Notes under the pieces: generated by a model
Database searches by the model: none
The model's input: only the letters and a program-made list of their open reading frames with translations
What the model was told of the DNA's origin: nothing
Assembly: GCA_963277665.1 (NCBI GenBank)
Contig: OY728121.1
Span: forward strand, 1,652,654,062 to 1,652,718,061
DNA: 64,000 nucleotides
Reading direction: 5' to 3'
From: Viscum album
Taxonomy: Eukaryota > Streptophyta > Magnoliopsida > Santalales > Viscaceae
Made by a program: the position numbers and the translations under genes
In this document: positions 49,087-59,745 of the stretch, piece after piece
Layout of the letters: every line of letters starts with the position of its first letter
How positions within the stretch are numbered: position 1 is the first letter of the stretch

Positions 49087-50516
49087 AATTATTTTCTCTT
49101 GATTTACTCTTTTGAGCATTTAGCGATGGATAGGATGTAATAGGTACTTGGTAATAAGTTGTGCCCTGGAGTAGCTGCCCCGCGTATAGATAAAATCTAA
49201 TCTACCTCGTTAATTGCAATTTTTTTGCTTTTTCAATTATTAAAGTTGATTTAATTTCACCTTGAGTAATTCACATGATTTTTTTTGTTGTTGTTGATAT
49301 TATTTAGGTTCTATTTCGGTTGAAATCGAATGAGATGAGTTTATGGAATCTCATGCATCATATAGGCACTTGCTAAAAATCTCATGTCATGCATTTTTTC
49401 CAGGCCATCTAGGATTCATTAGTGATTTCATGTTGTCATGATGGATGTTGTGTAAAATATTCATGATGTTGTGATAGTTTAATTGATAAATTCATGTAGT
49501 TTGATATTTTATTGTTTTGTGTAATGTTTTTCTTGAATGGATGCCAAACTTTGGTTTTTGAGTGTTATGGGCCCTCATGGACTAGAATTAGGTGGATCAT
49601 TGCTCTGTTAGCCTTGTTATAAAATGTATAAGAAGACAGTATTTGATTCGTGGGGAGTATGGGCCCTCACATATCATAATTTGGCACTTCCAGTGTTTGT
49701 TTCAATGTTTACTAGGTTCCGGAGTAGTTTCTGAGGCTTACTATATGGAAAAACACAGAATACACGCTGTGTAGTGTTAAGTACACGCCATGTGTTCTTC
49801 TTTTTGGGAAGAAACTGTTTTTTTTTACGTACACAATGTGTACTTTATGTACACTTTGTGTAGTCTATGACCGTGCCGTTGGTCGTGTGGGTAGAGAAAT
49901 GAGATGGGGAAATGTCCATTGGGAATACACATTGTAGTTTCAACCCTATGTCCACCCGCGTAACCAACCACACAGACGGATATTACCTTAAGATATACAC
50001 GTTGTCTTCACGTTGAATACGTCGTGTAGTCTAACCTAGGTCCACAGTCGTGTCACGAATAACACAAGTCGGTGTTATCCCTTCATGAACACTCCATGTC
50101 CATGTGGAACATGTTGTGTAGTGTGAGCCCTCTGTCAGGCCATGTCACAAACAACAAGGGCCATGTGAAGCTTGTCTAGTACATGTCGTTTATATCTTTC
50201 TCATGCCATGTAGTCTTGCCTTTGGAGAGCTGTGTTGCTTAACCACGTTGAAGGACTTGGGCAGGGAAAGGGGACTCAAGTACACGCCATGTGTTAAGAC
50301 AACACTCCGTGTGTCTGGGTGTTACATGAATATTTTAGGCAAGAGTACACACCCATGTAAATGACTTTTGGGAACACGCCGTGTAGGAAATGTACACTTC
50401 ATGTAGTCATGTTTCATAAAACATGAGTGATTTCTTTCTCTTGTTCCCCTCTTGAACTCCCTATTTTCAGTCCTTGATAATCTTTATCTAAGGTTGGTGA
50501 TTGACCTTGCAGATTC
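49087..50516 (+). other. Long leader of element B
   Basis: About 1.4 kb between PBS and gag, with no coding signal. The second half (49741-50425) is packed with short palindromes, listed separately. The leader ends at TTGACCTTGCAG, which looks like a splice acceptor, five bases before the gag ATG at 50517. Confidence 0.7.
49741..50425 (+). repeat. Array of TACAC-N3-GTGTA palindromes in the leader
   Basis: At least a dozen copies or near-copies of a 13-base imperfect palindrome TACAC-NNN-GTGTA. Clear ones are at 49761-49773, 49830-49842 and 49850-49862. Mutated ones include TACACGCCATGTG (49782), ACACGCCGTGTAG (50375) and TACACTTCATGTA (50392). The commonest centre is GCC or GCT. More copies lie in the U3 part of both LTRs (38799, 38916, 55262, 55284, 55401, 55423). 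ACACGGCCGTGT-like palindromes occur, as far as I recall, in other plant gypsy leaders. Confidence 0.8.
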
Positions 50517-51500
50517 ATGCCACTGAGATGTCCTCCAGTTGTGCACCAGTTTCCAGACAGTGATCAGACACCAGGCATGGCTGATCAGGGACTACCTGTA
50601 GATCCTCTAGTTATGCCAGCCTTGGCACCAGCTATTGTACCTGACATAGTTGTGGATGCACAGTTCAGTGAGGAATTTTTGAGGATGATGCAGAGCTTTC
50701 ATGGAGCACCGCCTCCTACCCCGTCGATGGCTGATTTGACCTGGGTATTCCAGCAGTAACATCCACATACTTTCTCAGGGGATGGAGAACCTCAGGTTGT
50801 AGAGTCATGGCTAGAAGCCACACTGATGATTTTCGAGCATCTAGAGATACCTCCAGAGAAGAGGGTGGATCTCTCTACCTACATTCTCTGAGACTCTGCT
50901 AAGAGGTGGTGGGATGTGATCTCACAAGTGGTCCGCTTGTATAATATGGCTTAGGAAGAGTTTCGGTGAATCTTCTACGATTACATCTATCCAAAGACCT
51001 TGATATCTGATCGAGCCTGAGAGATCATGAGTCTGAAAAAGGGTACTCTTAATGTTATGGAGTATTACTCTCTCTTCATAGAGCTTCAGCGTTTCATGCC
51101 TATTCCTGGAGGTGATGAGTTGTTCTTAGCATAGAAGTTTGAGGATTGTCTAAGGCATTACATCTGATCTTAGGTGAACATCTTCAGGTTGATTTCGATA
51201 TCTTTTATAGTTAATTAGGCTCTGATCACAGAGTTAAATATGAGGGATTCTGGAGCTATGATCAAGCGTGGTTCGGCATCCATAGTTAGTGCTCCACCTT
51301 CAAATAGCAGGAAGCACCACAGGGAGGCTGCAAGAGAGAGCAGGTGGGATGCATCTTCTGATAGCTTGGTGGTGTGTTACCTGTGTGAGAGAAGAGGTCA
51401 TACAAGGCCACGTTGAACAAGAGACATTGTGGAGTACCGATCTTGCGGCAATATGGGCCATCTTTATCAATTTTGACAATTCTTCTCACCAGCAGCGGGT
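50517..51500 (+). pseudogene. gag remnant of element B
   Basis: The start is taken at ATG 50517, the first in frame after the leader. A stop at 50757 ends the first 80 codons. The capsid domain then reads TFSGDGEPQVVESWLEATL, AKRWWDVISQ and MSLKKGTLNVMEYYSLF (50770-51090), matching the chromovirus retrotrans_gag pattern. Two knuckle-like boxes follow. VCYLCERRGHTRPR (51374-51415) has lost its last Cys, and the second (YRSCGNMGHLYQF, about 51436-51474) has lost its first and last Cys. At least six stops are present. The protein would have formed the virus-like particle. Confidence 0.88.
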
Positions 51501-51699
51501 GACAGGGGTTCTTCTATAACCCCATGTTCAGGAGCAGCGGCACCAGTTTTTCACTAGTCCGAGAACTGGAGTTCTTCTGACCATTCGGGGCGAGGTTGAG
51601 GTCATTGCCATGGTATTCAGTCACCGGTACTTCAGTGACAGTAGGGTGGATCAGCTCAGAGCGGTCAAGGAGGGTCACAGGGCCACGACATAGGCCAGA

Positions 51700-52259
51700 C
51701 TTTTACAGTGGAGCAGACCCAGCAGGAGCAAGATCCCGAACCCTCCCTAGTTTTAGGTATGATCTTAGTAACCTCAGTATTATCTTTAGCTCTTTTCGAC
51801 ACAGGGGCTTCCAATAGATTTATATTTTTTTCTATTGTGTAAATCCTTGGGCTTTGTATCTTTTCCTCTATCGATATCTTGATGGTAGAAACACCACTGG
51901 TGACTAGAACGGGTTGTGCATGTCAGTGCAAGGAGTGCCCCCTAGAGGTTGGTTTATGTCACTTTCTATGGTATCTCTATGTCCTAGAGATGACGGGATA
52001 TGATTTCATTCTCGGAATGGACTGGATAAATCCATTCCAGGAAGTTTTTGATTGTTATCGTCATAGGGTGAGTTTTGTATCACCAGAGGGTGGATCATTT
52101 TTTCATAAGGGTGAATGGGATGTCCATGCAAGCAGAGCGGGTCCAGAGCATCATGGTTTGGGAGGAGTTATAGCCTATATTTCTAGTCTATATGTGGATG
52201 ATCAGGGGACTTCACAGTTATACTTTAATCCAGTAATAGATAGTTTCAGAGATGTCTTT
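51700..52259 (+). pseudogene. Protease remnant of element B
   Basis: The active-site triplet is intact in ALFDTGASNRFI (DTG at 51798-51806). After a stop at the codon for a Cys- or Gln-like residue, an open run from 51879 encodes the flap and the conserved C-terminal motif YDFILGMDWI (about 51996-52030). The open stretch ends at 52260 with a TGA just before RT. The gag-to-protease linker is Gln/Gly-rich and frameshifted. Confidence 0.85.
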
Positions 52260-53180
52260 TGAGAGGACTTTTTAGGTTTGCCTCCAGAGGGTGAGGTAGA
52301 ATTTTCTATTGAGCATGTTCCAGGAGAAGAACCTATGTCCATTCCTCCTTAAAGGATGGCTACACCAAAGTTTCAGGAGCCAAGAAATAGTTGGAGGAGT
52401 TGTAGGACAAGGGTTTCACCCAACCCAGTACTTATCCTTGTGGTTTTCCTATCCTATTTGCGAAGAAGGAAAACGGTACCCGTAGTCTTTGAGTGGATTA
52501 TCAGACGATGAACCAGTTGACGGTCAAGAACCGATATCCCTTGCCTATGATTGATGATTTATTTCATTAACTTCTAGGAGATCGAGTGTTCTTGAAGATT
52601 GAGTTGACGTTCGGTTATCATCAGTTGTGTGTTACACCATCTAATATACCTATTATAGCCTTCCGGAGCTTGTATGGTCTATAAGAGTAAATGGTTATGC
52701 AGTTCGGTCTCATGAATGCACCTGCCGTTTTCATGGCACTGATAAATCGAGTCTTCCATCCATACATGGATTAAATTGTGGTTGTTTTTGTGTACATTAT
52801 CTTGGTGTACTCTCACACTTGACACGGCCATGATACCCATCTTGAGATCGTTTTGAGTAAACTAAGGGAGCATCAATTTTATGATATGCTCTGAAATTTC
52901 CACTTTTGGATGGATCATATTCATTTTCTGGGTCATATTACCTCAGAGTCAAGTGTATTAGTAGACCCAGAGAAAGTGAGAGTTATAGTCTTTTTGTATC
53001 AAGAGAAGAATGTATTTGAGGTGTAGAGATTTCTAGGGATGGTTGGATGCTACAGACATTTCCTACAGTACTTTTCACGCTTAGCAGCACCGCTGACAGG
53101 TCAGACTAAGAAGGGTGCAAAGTTCTTATGGTCAGATTCTTATGAGTCATACTGTTGGGTGATGAAAGGGAGGTTGACTT
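52260..53180 (+). pseudogene. Reverse transcriptase remnant of element B
   Basis: RT blocks in order are KGFTQPSTYPCGFPILFAKKENGT (shortened here to its conserved core PCGFPILF), DYQTMNQLTVKNRYPLPMID, FLKIELTFGYHQL, FGLMNAPAVFMALINRVF and VVFVYIILVYS. The last is the catalytic box, where the FxDD aspartates are Tyr-Ile (52793-52798), so no polymerase activity is possible. The thumb and connection read FLGHITSESSVLVDPEKV and RFLGMVGCYRHFLQYFS. About eight stops and at least one frameshift interrupt it. Confidence 0.9.
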
Positions 53181-53620
53181 CAGCACCAATAATAGTCTTT
53201 CCAGAGATGGAAAAGAGCTATATTTTTTACTGTGATGCGTTAGGTATCGGGCTGGGAGATTTTCTTATTCAGGGAGATGGAGTCATTGCGTACGGGTCTC
53301 AGTAATTGAGGCCACATGATAGGAAATACCCAACGCATGATCTGGACTGGCTAGATATTGTCCATGCCCTATGCTGATGGAGACATCATCTTTTGGGAGA
53401 TTACATTGTGGTTACATCGACCAAAAGAGTCTGAAGTACATCTTCACTCAGTGTGAAAAGAATTTGAGACAGCATAGGTGGGCCAAGTACCTACAGTCCA
53501 TTGACTTTGTGCTTGCATGTACGCTTGGGAAAAGAAACACGTAGTCTGATGCGTTGAGCAGGAGGATTTAGATACAACTATTTCAAGAGGCCAGTAGTGA
53601 GTGGAAACTTATGGCTATGT
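53181..53620 (+). pseudogene. RNase H remnant of element B
   Basis: It begins FYCDALGIGLGDFLIQ, the expected FxxxxDAS-GLG start with the first Asp kept. Then come VIAYGSQ, LRPHDRKYPTHDL and HHLLGDYIVVT after frame changes. QHRWAKYLQSIDF and an S/D-ALSRR-like end mark the junction to integrase near 53565. It has several stops. Confidence 0.82.
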
Positions 53621-53699
53621 TCTCTGAGTTTCATTTGGAGGTGCATGTCAATCTGGGCAGACTTTTCTTTCGTCTGTAGCTATTACCTCTACTCTTCAT

Positions 53700-54700
53700 G
53701 ATCGAGTTCGAATGAGGAAGCTATCAGATTATAAAGGCCTATTCCTAAGGGAGAGTGTATCAGGAGAGGACCCTATTCCTGGATGGACCATAGGTGAGGA
53801 TGATATCATGCATTTCCAAGGGTGTGTATGGGAGCTAAAAGACAGACGTGAGGAGATAATGTTGTACTTTCATTCCTTAGTTTGGGAAATTCATCCTGGC
53901 ATCACCTAGATGAATCGTGATCTACACCATCAGTATTGGTGGCCAGATATAAAGAGGGACATTTTTGGTTTCAGCAAGAGATACTCCACTTGTCAGCAGG
54001 TGAAGGCAGAGCATCAGAGGCCAACAGGGCTTTTACAGTAGTGACCCATTCCCGAGTGGAAGTGGAATGATGCAGTGATGGAATTCGTGACTGGTTTTTC
54101 GAGTTCGCCTTGGGGGAATGATGTTGTTTTGGTTGTCATTGATAGACTCATGAAGGTTTCTCACTTCTTTTAGATCAAGGAGACTTTCAGTGTTGATGAT
54201 CTAGGACAGTTGTACATCCAAGAGATCGTACGTCTTCATGGGGTTCCATACTCCATTGTTTCAAACAGGGATGCATGTTTTACTTCTTAGGTGTGGCAAG
54301 GGATTAAGAAGGCTTTGGGTAAATAGGTACTTTTGAGTACAGCTTACCACCCCCAGAAAGATTTCCAATCCGAGCATACGATTCAGGTGCTTGAGGATAT
54401 GCTCCAAGCATGCATTCTGGATTTTGGAGGTTCTTGGGAGATGCATATACATCTTGTGGAGTTTTCCTACAACAATAGGTTTCAAGAAAATATTCTAATA
54501 CCACCATATCAGGCTTTGTACGGTAGGCCATGTTGATCACCCTAGTGTTCATTGGAGGCTGGAGAGGCAGCTTTGCTGGGACCTGATCTTGTTCAGTAGA
54601 CCACAGAGAAGATAGAATTGATTCAAAAGAGGATGGCTACTGCATAGTCTCAACAAAAGTCTTATGCTGATTAGAGAAGAAAACTTCTTGAATTTGAGGA
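53700..54700 (+). pseudogene. Integrase remnant of element B
   Basis: The N-terminal zinc module is readable as HPGIT, MNRDLHHQYWWPDIKRDI and STCQQVKAEHQRPTGLLQ (53890-54040). The catalytic core follows with PIPEWKWNDAVMEFVTGFSSS, where the usual Asp of MDFV is Glu. The second catalytic region, VSNRDACF, has Asn for Asp (codon at about 54264), and the third region reads AYHPQKDFQSEHTIQVLEDML with Glu kept. YNNRFQENILIPPYQALYGRPC ends the core (shown as separate blocks in the sequence). Two of three catalytic residues are altered and many stops are present. Confidence 0.88.
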
Positions 54701-55132
54701 TGGGGATCACGTTTTCCAGCGTGTCACACAATATTGGGAAATAAGAGGATTAGGAGACAGGGTATGCTTTTGCCGAGGTACATTGGACCGTTTTCGGTGT
54801 TGGAGAGAGTTGGGTTGGTTGCCTATCAGTTGTTGTTACCTCAGAGGTACTGATCTATGCACGACGCCTTCCACGTTTCTCAGCTTCGACATTACTTCTT
54901 AGATACATCTCACATCTTCCAACCCATGGAGGTTGAGTTAGAAGTGGGTACATCCTTTAAAGAGCATCATATCCGGATTGTTGATCGCAGTATGAAGGTT
55001 CTCCATGGCCGCTCTGATCCTCTGGTATGGGTGCTTTGGTAGCACGGGTGATTACATGATGAGACTTGGGAGAGGGAGGCAGACGTGCGATCATAGTGGC
55101 CAGAGCTGTTTGGGGTTTCTTCTTCTATGTCG
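54700..55132 (+). pseudogene. Integrase C-terminus and chromodomain of element B
   Basis: After FEDGDHVFQRVT (the GPY/F entry) a frameshift leads to HDAFHVSQLRHYF (about 54857-54895) and the chromodomain. EHHIRIVDRSMKVLHGRSDPLVWVLW runs up to a TAG at 55040, then on after a small shift to HDETWEREADVRS and a WPELFG end near 55110. The three aromatic cage positions cannot be judged because of the damage. It resembles the equivalent region of element A (42660-42830). Confidence 0.85.
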
Positions 55133-55138
55133 TGTTAG

Positions 55139-55175
55139 GGAAATTCGGGGACAAATTTCATTAATAGGCGATGTT
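55139..55175 (+). other. 3' end and PPT region of element B
   Basis: AATTCGGGGACAAATTTC followed by ATTAATAGGCGATGTT leads to the 3' LTR. The first part is the typical chromovirus AATTCGAGGACGAAT context. The purine tract proper is badly decayed. Confidence 0.6.
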
Positions 55176-57356
55176 TGTAAGAACCCGGATCTTCTTTTCA
55201 TGTATGTTTTTTTTTCTCTGGTCGTTTTTGAGGAGAAAAGAAATTATGGAAATTTTCTAAGTACATGTCATGTACTTTATGAGTACACACCGTGTACTTC
55301 CTTGCCGCAGGAGGTCATGTGTTGGCTGTGTAGTCGCCACACACACGACCATGTGGGAGTGACTTGGAGGCCGCTTAAAGCAGAGTATAGAAAAGGCGAG
55401 TACATGTCGTGTACTTCTAAAGTACACTCTGTGTACTTTCTTTTTTTATTAAACTCACCAAGGTCGCATCTAATTGACAAAACACCCCACTATTCATTCG
55501 TCATGTCATGGAGCATCGTACGACTGCAGATCTTCGACAAACGTTTGAGCCTACGTCCATTCTTCGAATCAAACACCGTTGGTTGCATTGGAATCTCATT
55601 GCTGAGTTCTCTCATCTCCTAGCGCATCATCTCTTGATTTGTCTTCTCTCATGAGATATTGTGGGTTGAATGTTATAGACATTTTTGTAGATCTTCAATT
55701 TTCTAAGGAGATCCATGCTTCGAGGTTCACATATAGAGATCTCCTAACCCCAAGGTAGGTGGTTTGTGACCTTCCATTCAAAGTCTTTGAGTATTATGTG
55801 AAAATTCCACCAATACCCTTGAACGAGGTATTGCGTGTTTTCCATTTTACCCCTCTTGATTTCCTTCCATGCTTGTATTCTAATGTAGAGGTAATCTAGA
55901 TATGAATATGGTTGATTTCTATGCTTTGGATGTATTTCCCTTGCATGTTCTGTTTATGACTATTTTATCCTGTTTACCCAGTTTAGCTGCCTTGCATGTT
56001 GCTGTAGGATGAAGAGTTTGTATTCTGACATGCCTCTTCTACTGTAGACTGTTTATCCAAGTAGTTCTTTAGGTTTACATGGACATATTGCACTTCTATG
56101 CTCGTTGAACTACACACGTCCATGAGAACCTAGTGTAGTAGACTATAAGGGGAATTGACAGAGTGTGCTTCCGTAGAGAGTTTTTGAGAACATTAGGCTA
56201 TAAGGGGGATTGACCGAGTGAGAATACTTAGAGAGACTAGGACCACATGGGGCTATAAGGGGAATTGACTGAACAAGATTCCCCAGGGAGTCCTTGTCTA
56301 CTTTAGAATATAAGAGGAATTCACCGAGTGAGCTTCCTCGAAGAGTCTTTGATTTTATTCCTGAACTGTTTAGACTATAAGGGGGAATTGACGGTGAGTT
56401 CTTCCATAGAGAGTATATGAATGAACTGGTCTATAAGGGGAATTGATCGAGTGATCTTCCTTGGAGAGTCCTTGACCTTGGGGATATAAGAGGAACTGAT
56501 CATGTGAGCTTCCTCAGAGAGTTCATGACTACCTTAGACTTTAATTGGAATTGACTATGAGTTCTTCCTTAGAGTGTCTTCAAATACAAAACAAATGGGT
56601 TAGACTGAGTGTGTTTCCCATAGGTTTTCTTGTACTTGTTAGGTAGGACCAGAGGGGATGGCCGTGAGTACTTCCCAGAGGGTCGCCTTTTTGTGTTTAG
56701 CTACTTGTTAAGATGTTTCTTGATATTGAAATTATGGATTGCTTACTGCTGAGCACATACCTATTTATGATTTTCTGTACTTTAACTGCCATATATTTAC
56801 TGACCGTTAGGTACAGTTATTTGGGTGGTTTCATACAGTGATTTAGTCTCACATCCTATTGGGCCATGTTTTTGGGCCCAAACAGATTATATTGCTACAA
56901 GTATAGATAAGTTCAAGCGCCATTCTACTTAAGGTACTTGACTTGCTTTGGAGCTGGAGAGCATGGAACCAATCCATGGCTTGCGATGCTGATGAATTTA
57001 TATGTTTTCTTTTGCACATTTTTTTATCACTATTTGTATTTCCAGCATTGTGACTTGTTTGGATTCTTTCATAGACATTTGTATCATGCATAATTTTATA
57101 TATATGTGTGCTCCAAAAGTTTATTATTCTAGTCTTCCATTGTTTACTATATTTGGATATTTACTGCTTCTGCTATTGTATGTATTTGTTTACATCCATC
57201 GTGTACTCTACCAATGAGGGCATAGTTTCCCTACTATCACACCCAAGGACCTCACTGCTAGTCGGTAGACTCTAGAATTCGGGAAATGCTCTTGAGGCCA
57301 AGTGACCAACCGGGTATGGGGCGCCGCTGGGTGGCTTCCGGAACCGGGACGTTACA
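55176..57356 (+). repeat. 3' LTR of element B
   Basis: Starts TGTAAGAACCCGGATC and ends GGGACGTTACA. It matches 38717-39061 plus 47228-49071. Contains four clear TACAC-N3-GTGTA-type palindromes in the first 260 bp and the tandem hairpin array at 56141-56690. It keeps more CG dinucleotides than the 5' LTR at compared sites, for example GGGACG against GGGATG at the end. Confidence 0.92.
56141..56690 (+). repeat. Tandem hairpin array, 3' LTR of element B
   Basis: Counterpart of 47844-48400 with the same unit order and number. The interrupted units (those with GGTGAGTTCTTCC instead of GAGTGAGCTTCC) fall at the same places in both LTRs. The array was therefore already in this form when the element inserted. 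Confidence 0.8.
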
Positions 57357-57361
57357 ATTTT
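57357..57361. repeat. Possible target duplication (ATTTT) of element B, right
   Basis: Matches 38712-38716. Weak because the surroundings are T-rich. Confidence 0.35.
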
Positions 57362-59089
57362 GAATTATTTTTACATAAGATACAATAGTGGGTCTCACTT
57401 ACATATATCCCCATTATGAATTGGTTGTCTAATTGGATGAATCAGTTTACCAACATTGGATAAATGGTTTTCTACCCATTATTTTTAATTATTATTGGGG
57501 AATTATATTGACAATAGAGGTATCATGTTCTTGGGAAATTTGACATCCTTTAATTAATATTTTCCTTCATTTATAATTCACTTATTATTATCAATGAGAT
57601 TTTACCTGTTATATTATCTATAATGCATTTAATTTTTTTATTGATTAAAGGGAATATGTTATTATTTATTTAAATTTAAATATTTTTTATAAATTATATA
57701 GATATGATAATCACGTTTCTGATTTTGTTGAATTTATTTTAGTTTATTACTTTTCAATATAGTTTATGCTGGTCAAATAATTTAAATTGAATTTGGGTTC
57801 AGTTATTTACCCTTAAATGTTTATTGTTATCATTGATTCATGATAGCTTATACCATATTTTGCCCATACCGAGCATTTGAGCCCACCCTTATTTTGATTC
57901 TATTCCTTGGAATTCTTAATGTGTACTATGAATGATCTGTACGAACATGCTATATGGAATAATGATATTCTAAAAAACAATTATGTCATAATTTTAGTAT
58001 TCAAATGTAGTATGGGAATCATGTGTGTATCTAGTTTACCATTACTAATTAATTATTTATTCCATTGAGATTTGATGCCTTGTATCTTTTTCCAGCATAA
58101 TGATAGACAAAGGATAATCGATTTTTCTTCTCTACTAGATCCATATGATATTACCTATGGTCATACCTTTTGAAATTATTATGAACCCCGAATTAATTTA
58201 ATAGGTTTTATCATGGTTGTAATATATTTAGGGTTTCTTTTACCTTTTGCGGGACTCCTATACTTATACATATTATGATGGAAGTTATCCTATGTTGTGA
58301 TGGTTGGGTTTTTATATCACTCCATTGTATTCAGTAATGTCAATGTCTCATGACATTCTGTGTATGGTGCATGGGTGGTTAGCCTAAGAATAGCATGTAT
58401 AGTGCACAAGCGATTATCCTTGGTCATCTATGTGTGGTGGAGGAGAGTTTATACTAAACAAACTATGTTTATATTTTTGTTAGTCATAGAATACCACGAT
58501 TATGATGATGGTTAACCTATAAATTGGTGTCTTAGTGGTTGTCATTGACATATGATTTTTATGTTATGATTTATGAAGTTTATATGTTCTTATGAATCCA
58601 TGATCTTATGGAATAATTTTCTTAAACCATGTTTGCATGATTACCCCATAGTCTTATATCATGGTAACTGTTTCTTATTTTTAGATTACTTGTCCTCACT
58701 TCATGATTTATGGATAACTCTTTTATTTACATTTTTCTTCCATGATAAATTTGTTCATGATGTTGTTTTTTCATTTTCATATGATTAAACCATTCACAAC
58801 ATGTTTATAACTATTTCCATTACTGATCATTTTAGATAACCCATTTCTTGTGTCTCTCTTCTCCATGTTATGAAGAAAATTATATCTTATGAGAAGTTCA
58901 CAATGGGGTAAAGAATTATTCCATTATGGAAAAATGTTTACAAGTTTTTTAAAACATGTTTCCTATATAAATAGTCATAAAAATAGTATACCAAAAGGAT
59001 CTTCGAACTATATGAGATTGTTGTGAGATGTAATTTTAAAATCGATGAAATTATGTAAAAAGATGATACATTTTTATTAGGTCATTATA
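57362..59089 (+). repeat. AT-rich LTR tail, probable continuation of L3
   Basis: 57950-58960 aligns in order with 28700-29700 of L1. Good anchors are CATATGATATTACC (58141) with CATATGATATAGCC, TATTATGATGGAAGTTATCC with ATAATTATGGTGGTTATCC, and the ATGTTCTTATGAATCCATGAT region (58583) with ATGCTTATGATTCCATGAT. A GTCATTATA near 59081-59089 could be a decayed LTR end. No gene. Confidence 0.4.
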
Positions 59090-59159
59090 AGGAACAATCA
59101 TAACTATCAATAATGATTACAATAATTAATTTGAGGATATTAACTTTTCTGATGATGTA

Positions 59160-59745
59160 TAAAACACATATTCCATTGATGTCATAGTTTTAATAATCAT
59201 CTCTAAAAATATATACAACAATGATAAAGATCAATGTACTAACAACATTAATACATCTGTTACCACTGATGACATATATGTTTCTGACCATATGGATGGA
59301 TCGATAATTATATATGATATTAAAAACATTGACATAGATAAAAAAATTAACACCACTAATAGAGGAGGTTATAATAGAACTATCACCACTTTTATTAATA
59401 ATGACACTAACATCACTGATGCCACTATTTTCGCTAACAACACTTATGTATGTTATGTAACAGAAGCAATTAACATCACTAATGAAAATCACACAATAAA
59501 TGAAAATAATGGAACATGAGAAACAAATGGATTTGGACCCCTAGTACAAATTATGGTGTTGATGACACAAATATAATTAAATACTTATAGGATACAAAAT
59601 AGAATCATGACAGAAACGAAATTTATGGAAGAGAAAACATATATTTTCAGATTATACTGAAGATCCCCACTCCACTAATATCACTAAGACCACTAAGGAC
59701 ACTGTCTATGATTTATTTATGTCACTAAAATATGATTAATAATGA
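59160..59745 (+). repeat. Second Asn/Thr/Asp-coding low-complexity block
   Basis: Same three-base rhythm as 23740-25432. A 75-codon open run (59292-59519) is full of Asn, Thr and Ile (NRTITTFINNDTNITDATIF). It ends with GTCACTAA, a short gap, then AATGTTAAAC. The earlier block ends with GTCACTAA, a PPT-like tract, then AATGTAACCC. The matching ends suggest the same position in two copies of one element family. I do not call the open run a gene. Confidence 0.55.

Larger units (their letters stand above)
38717..57356 (+). mobile_element. Tekay/Del-type chromovirus (Ty3/gypsy), element B, split by element A
   Basis: Plus-strand gypsy element with domain order gag-PR-RT-RH-IN and a C-terminal chromodomain, which places it among plant chromoviruses. 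The integrase wording and LTR style fit Tekay/Del. The 5' LTR is interrupted by element A (39062-47227). The rest comprises PBS (49075), a long palindrome-rich leader, gag-pol remains (50517-55130), PPT and a 3' LTR (55176-57356). Without A it is about 10.5 kb. Every enzyme has stops or lost catalytic residues. LTRs differ by about 15% in sampled stretches. Confidence 0.9.

Noticed and set aside
55005..55622. 205-codon open frame on the plus strand
   Set aside because: It is out of frame with the chromodomain it overlaps and then runs through the PPT and LTR. It has no known motif.
59292..59519. 75-codon Asn/Thr-rich frame as a gene
   Set aside because: The composition follows from the low-complexity repeat. 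There is no promoter, partner domain or independent support.
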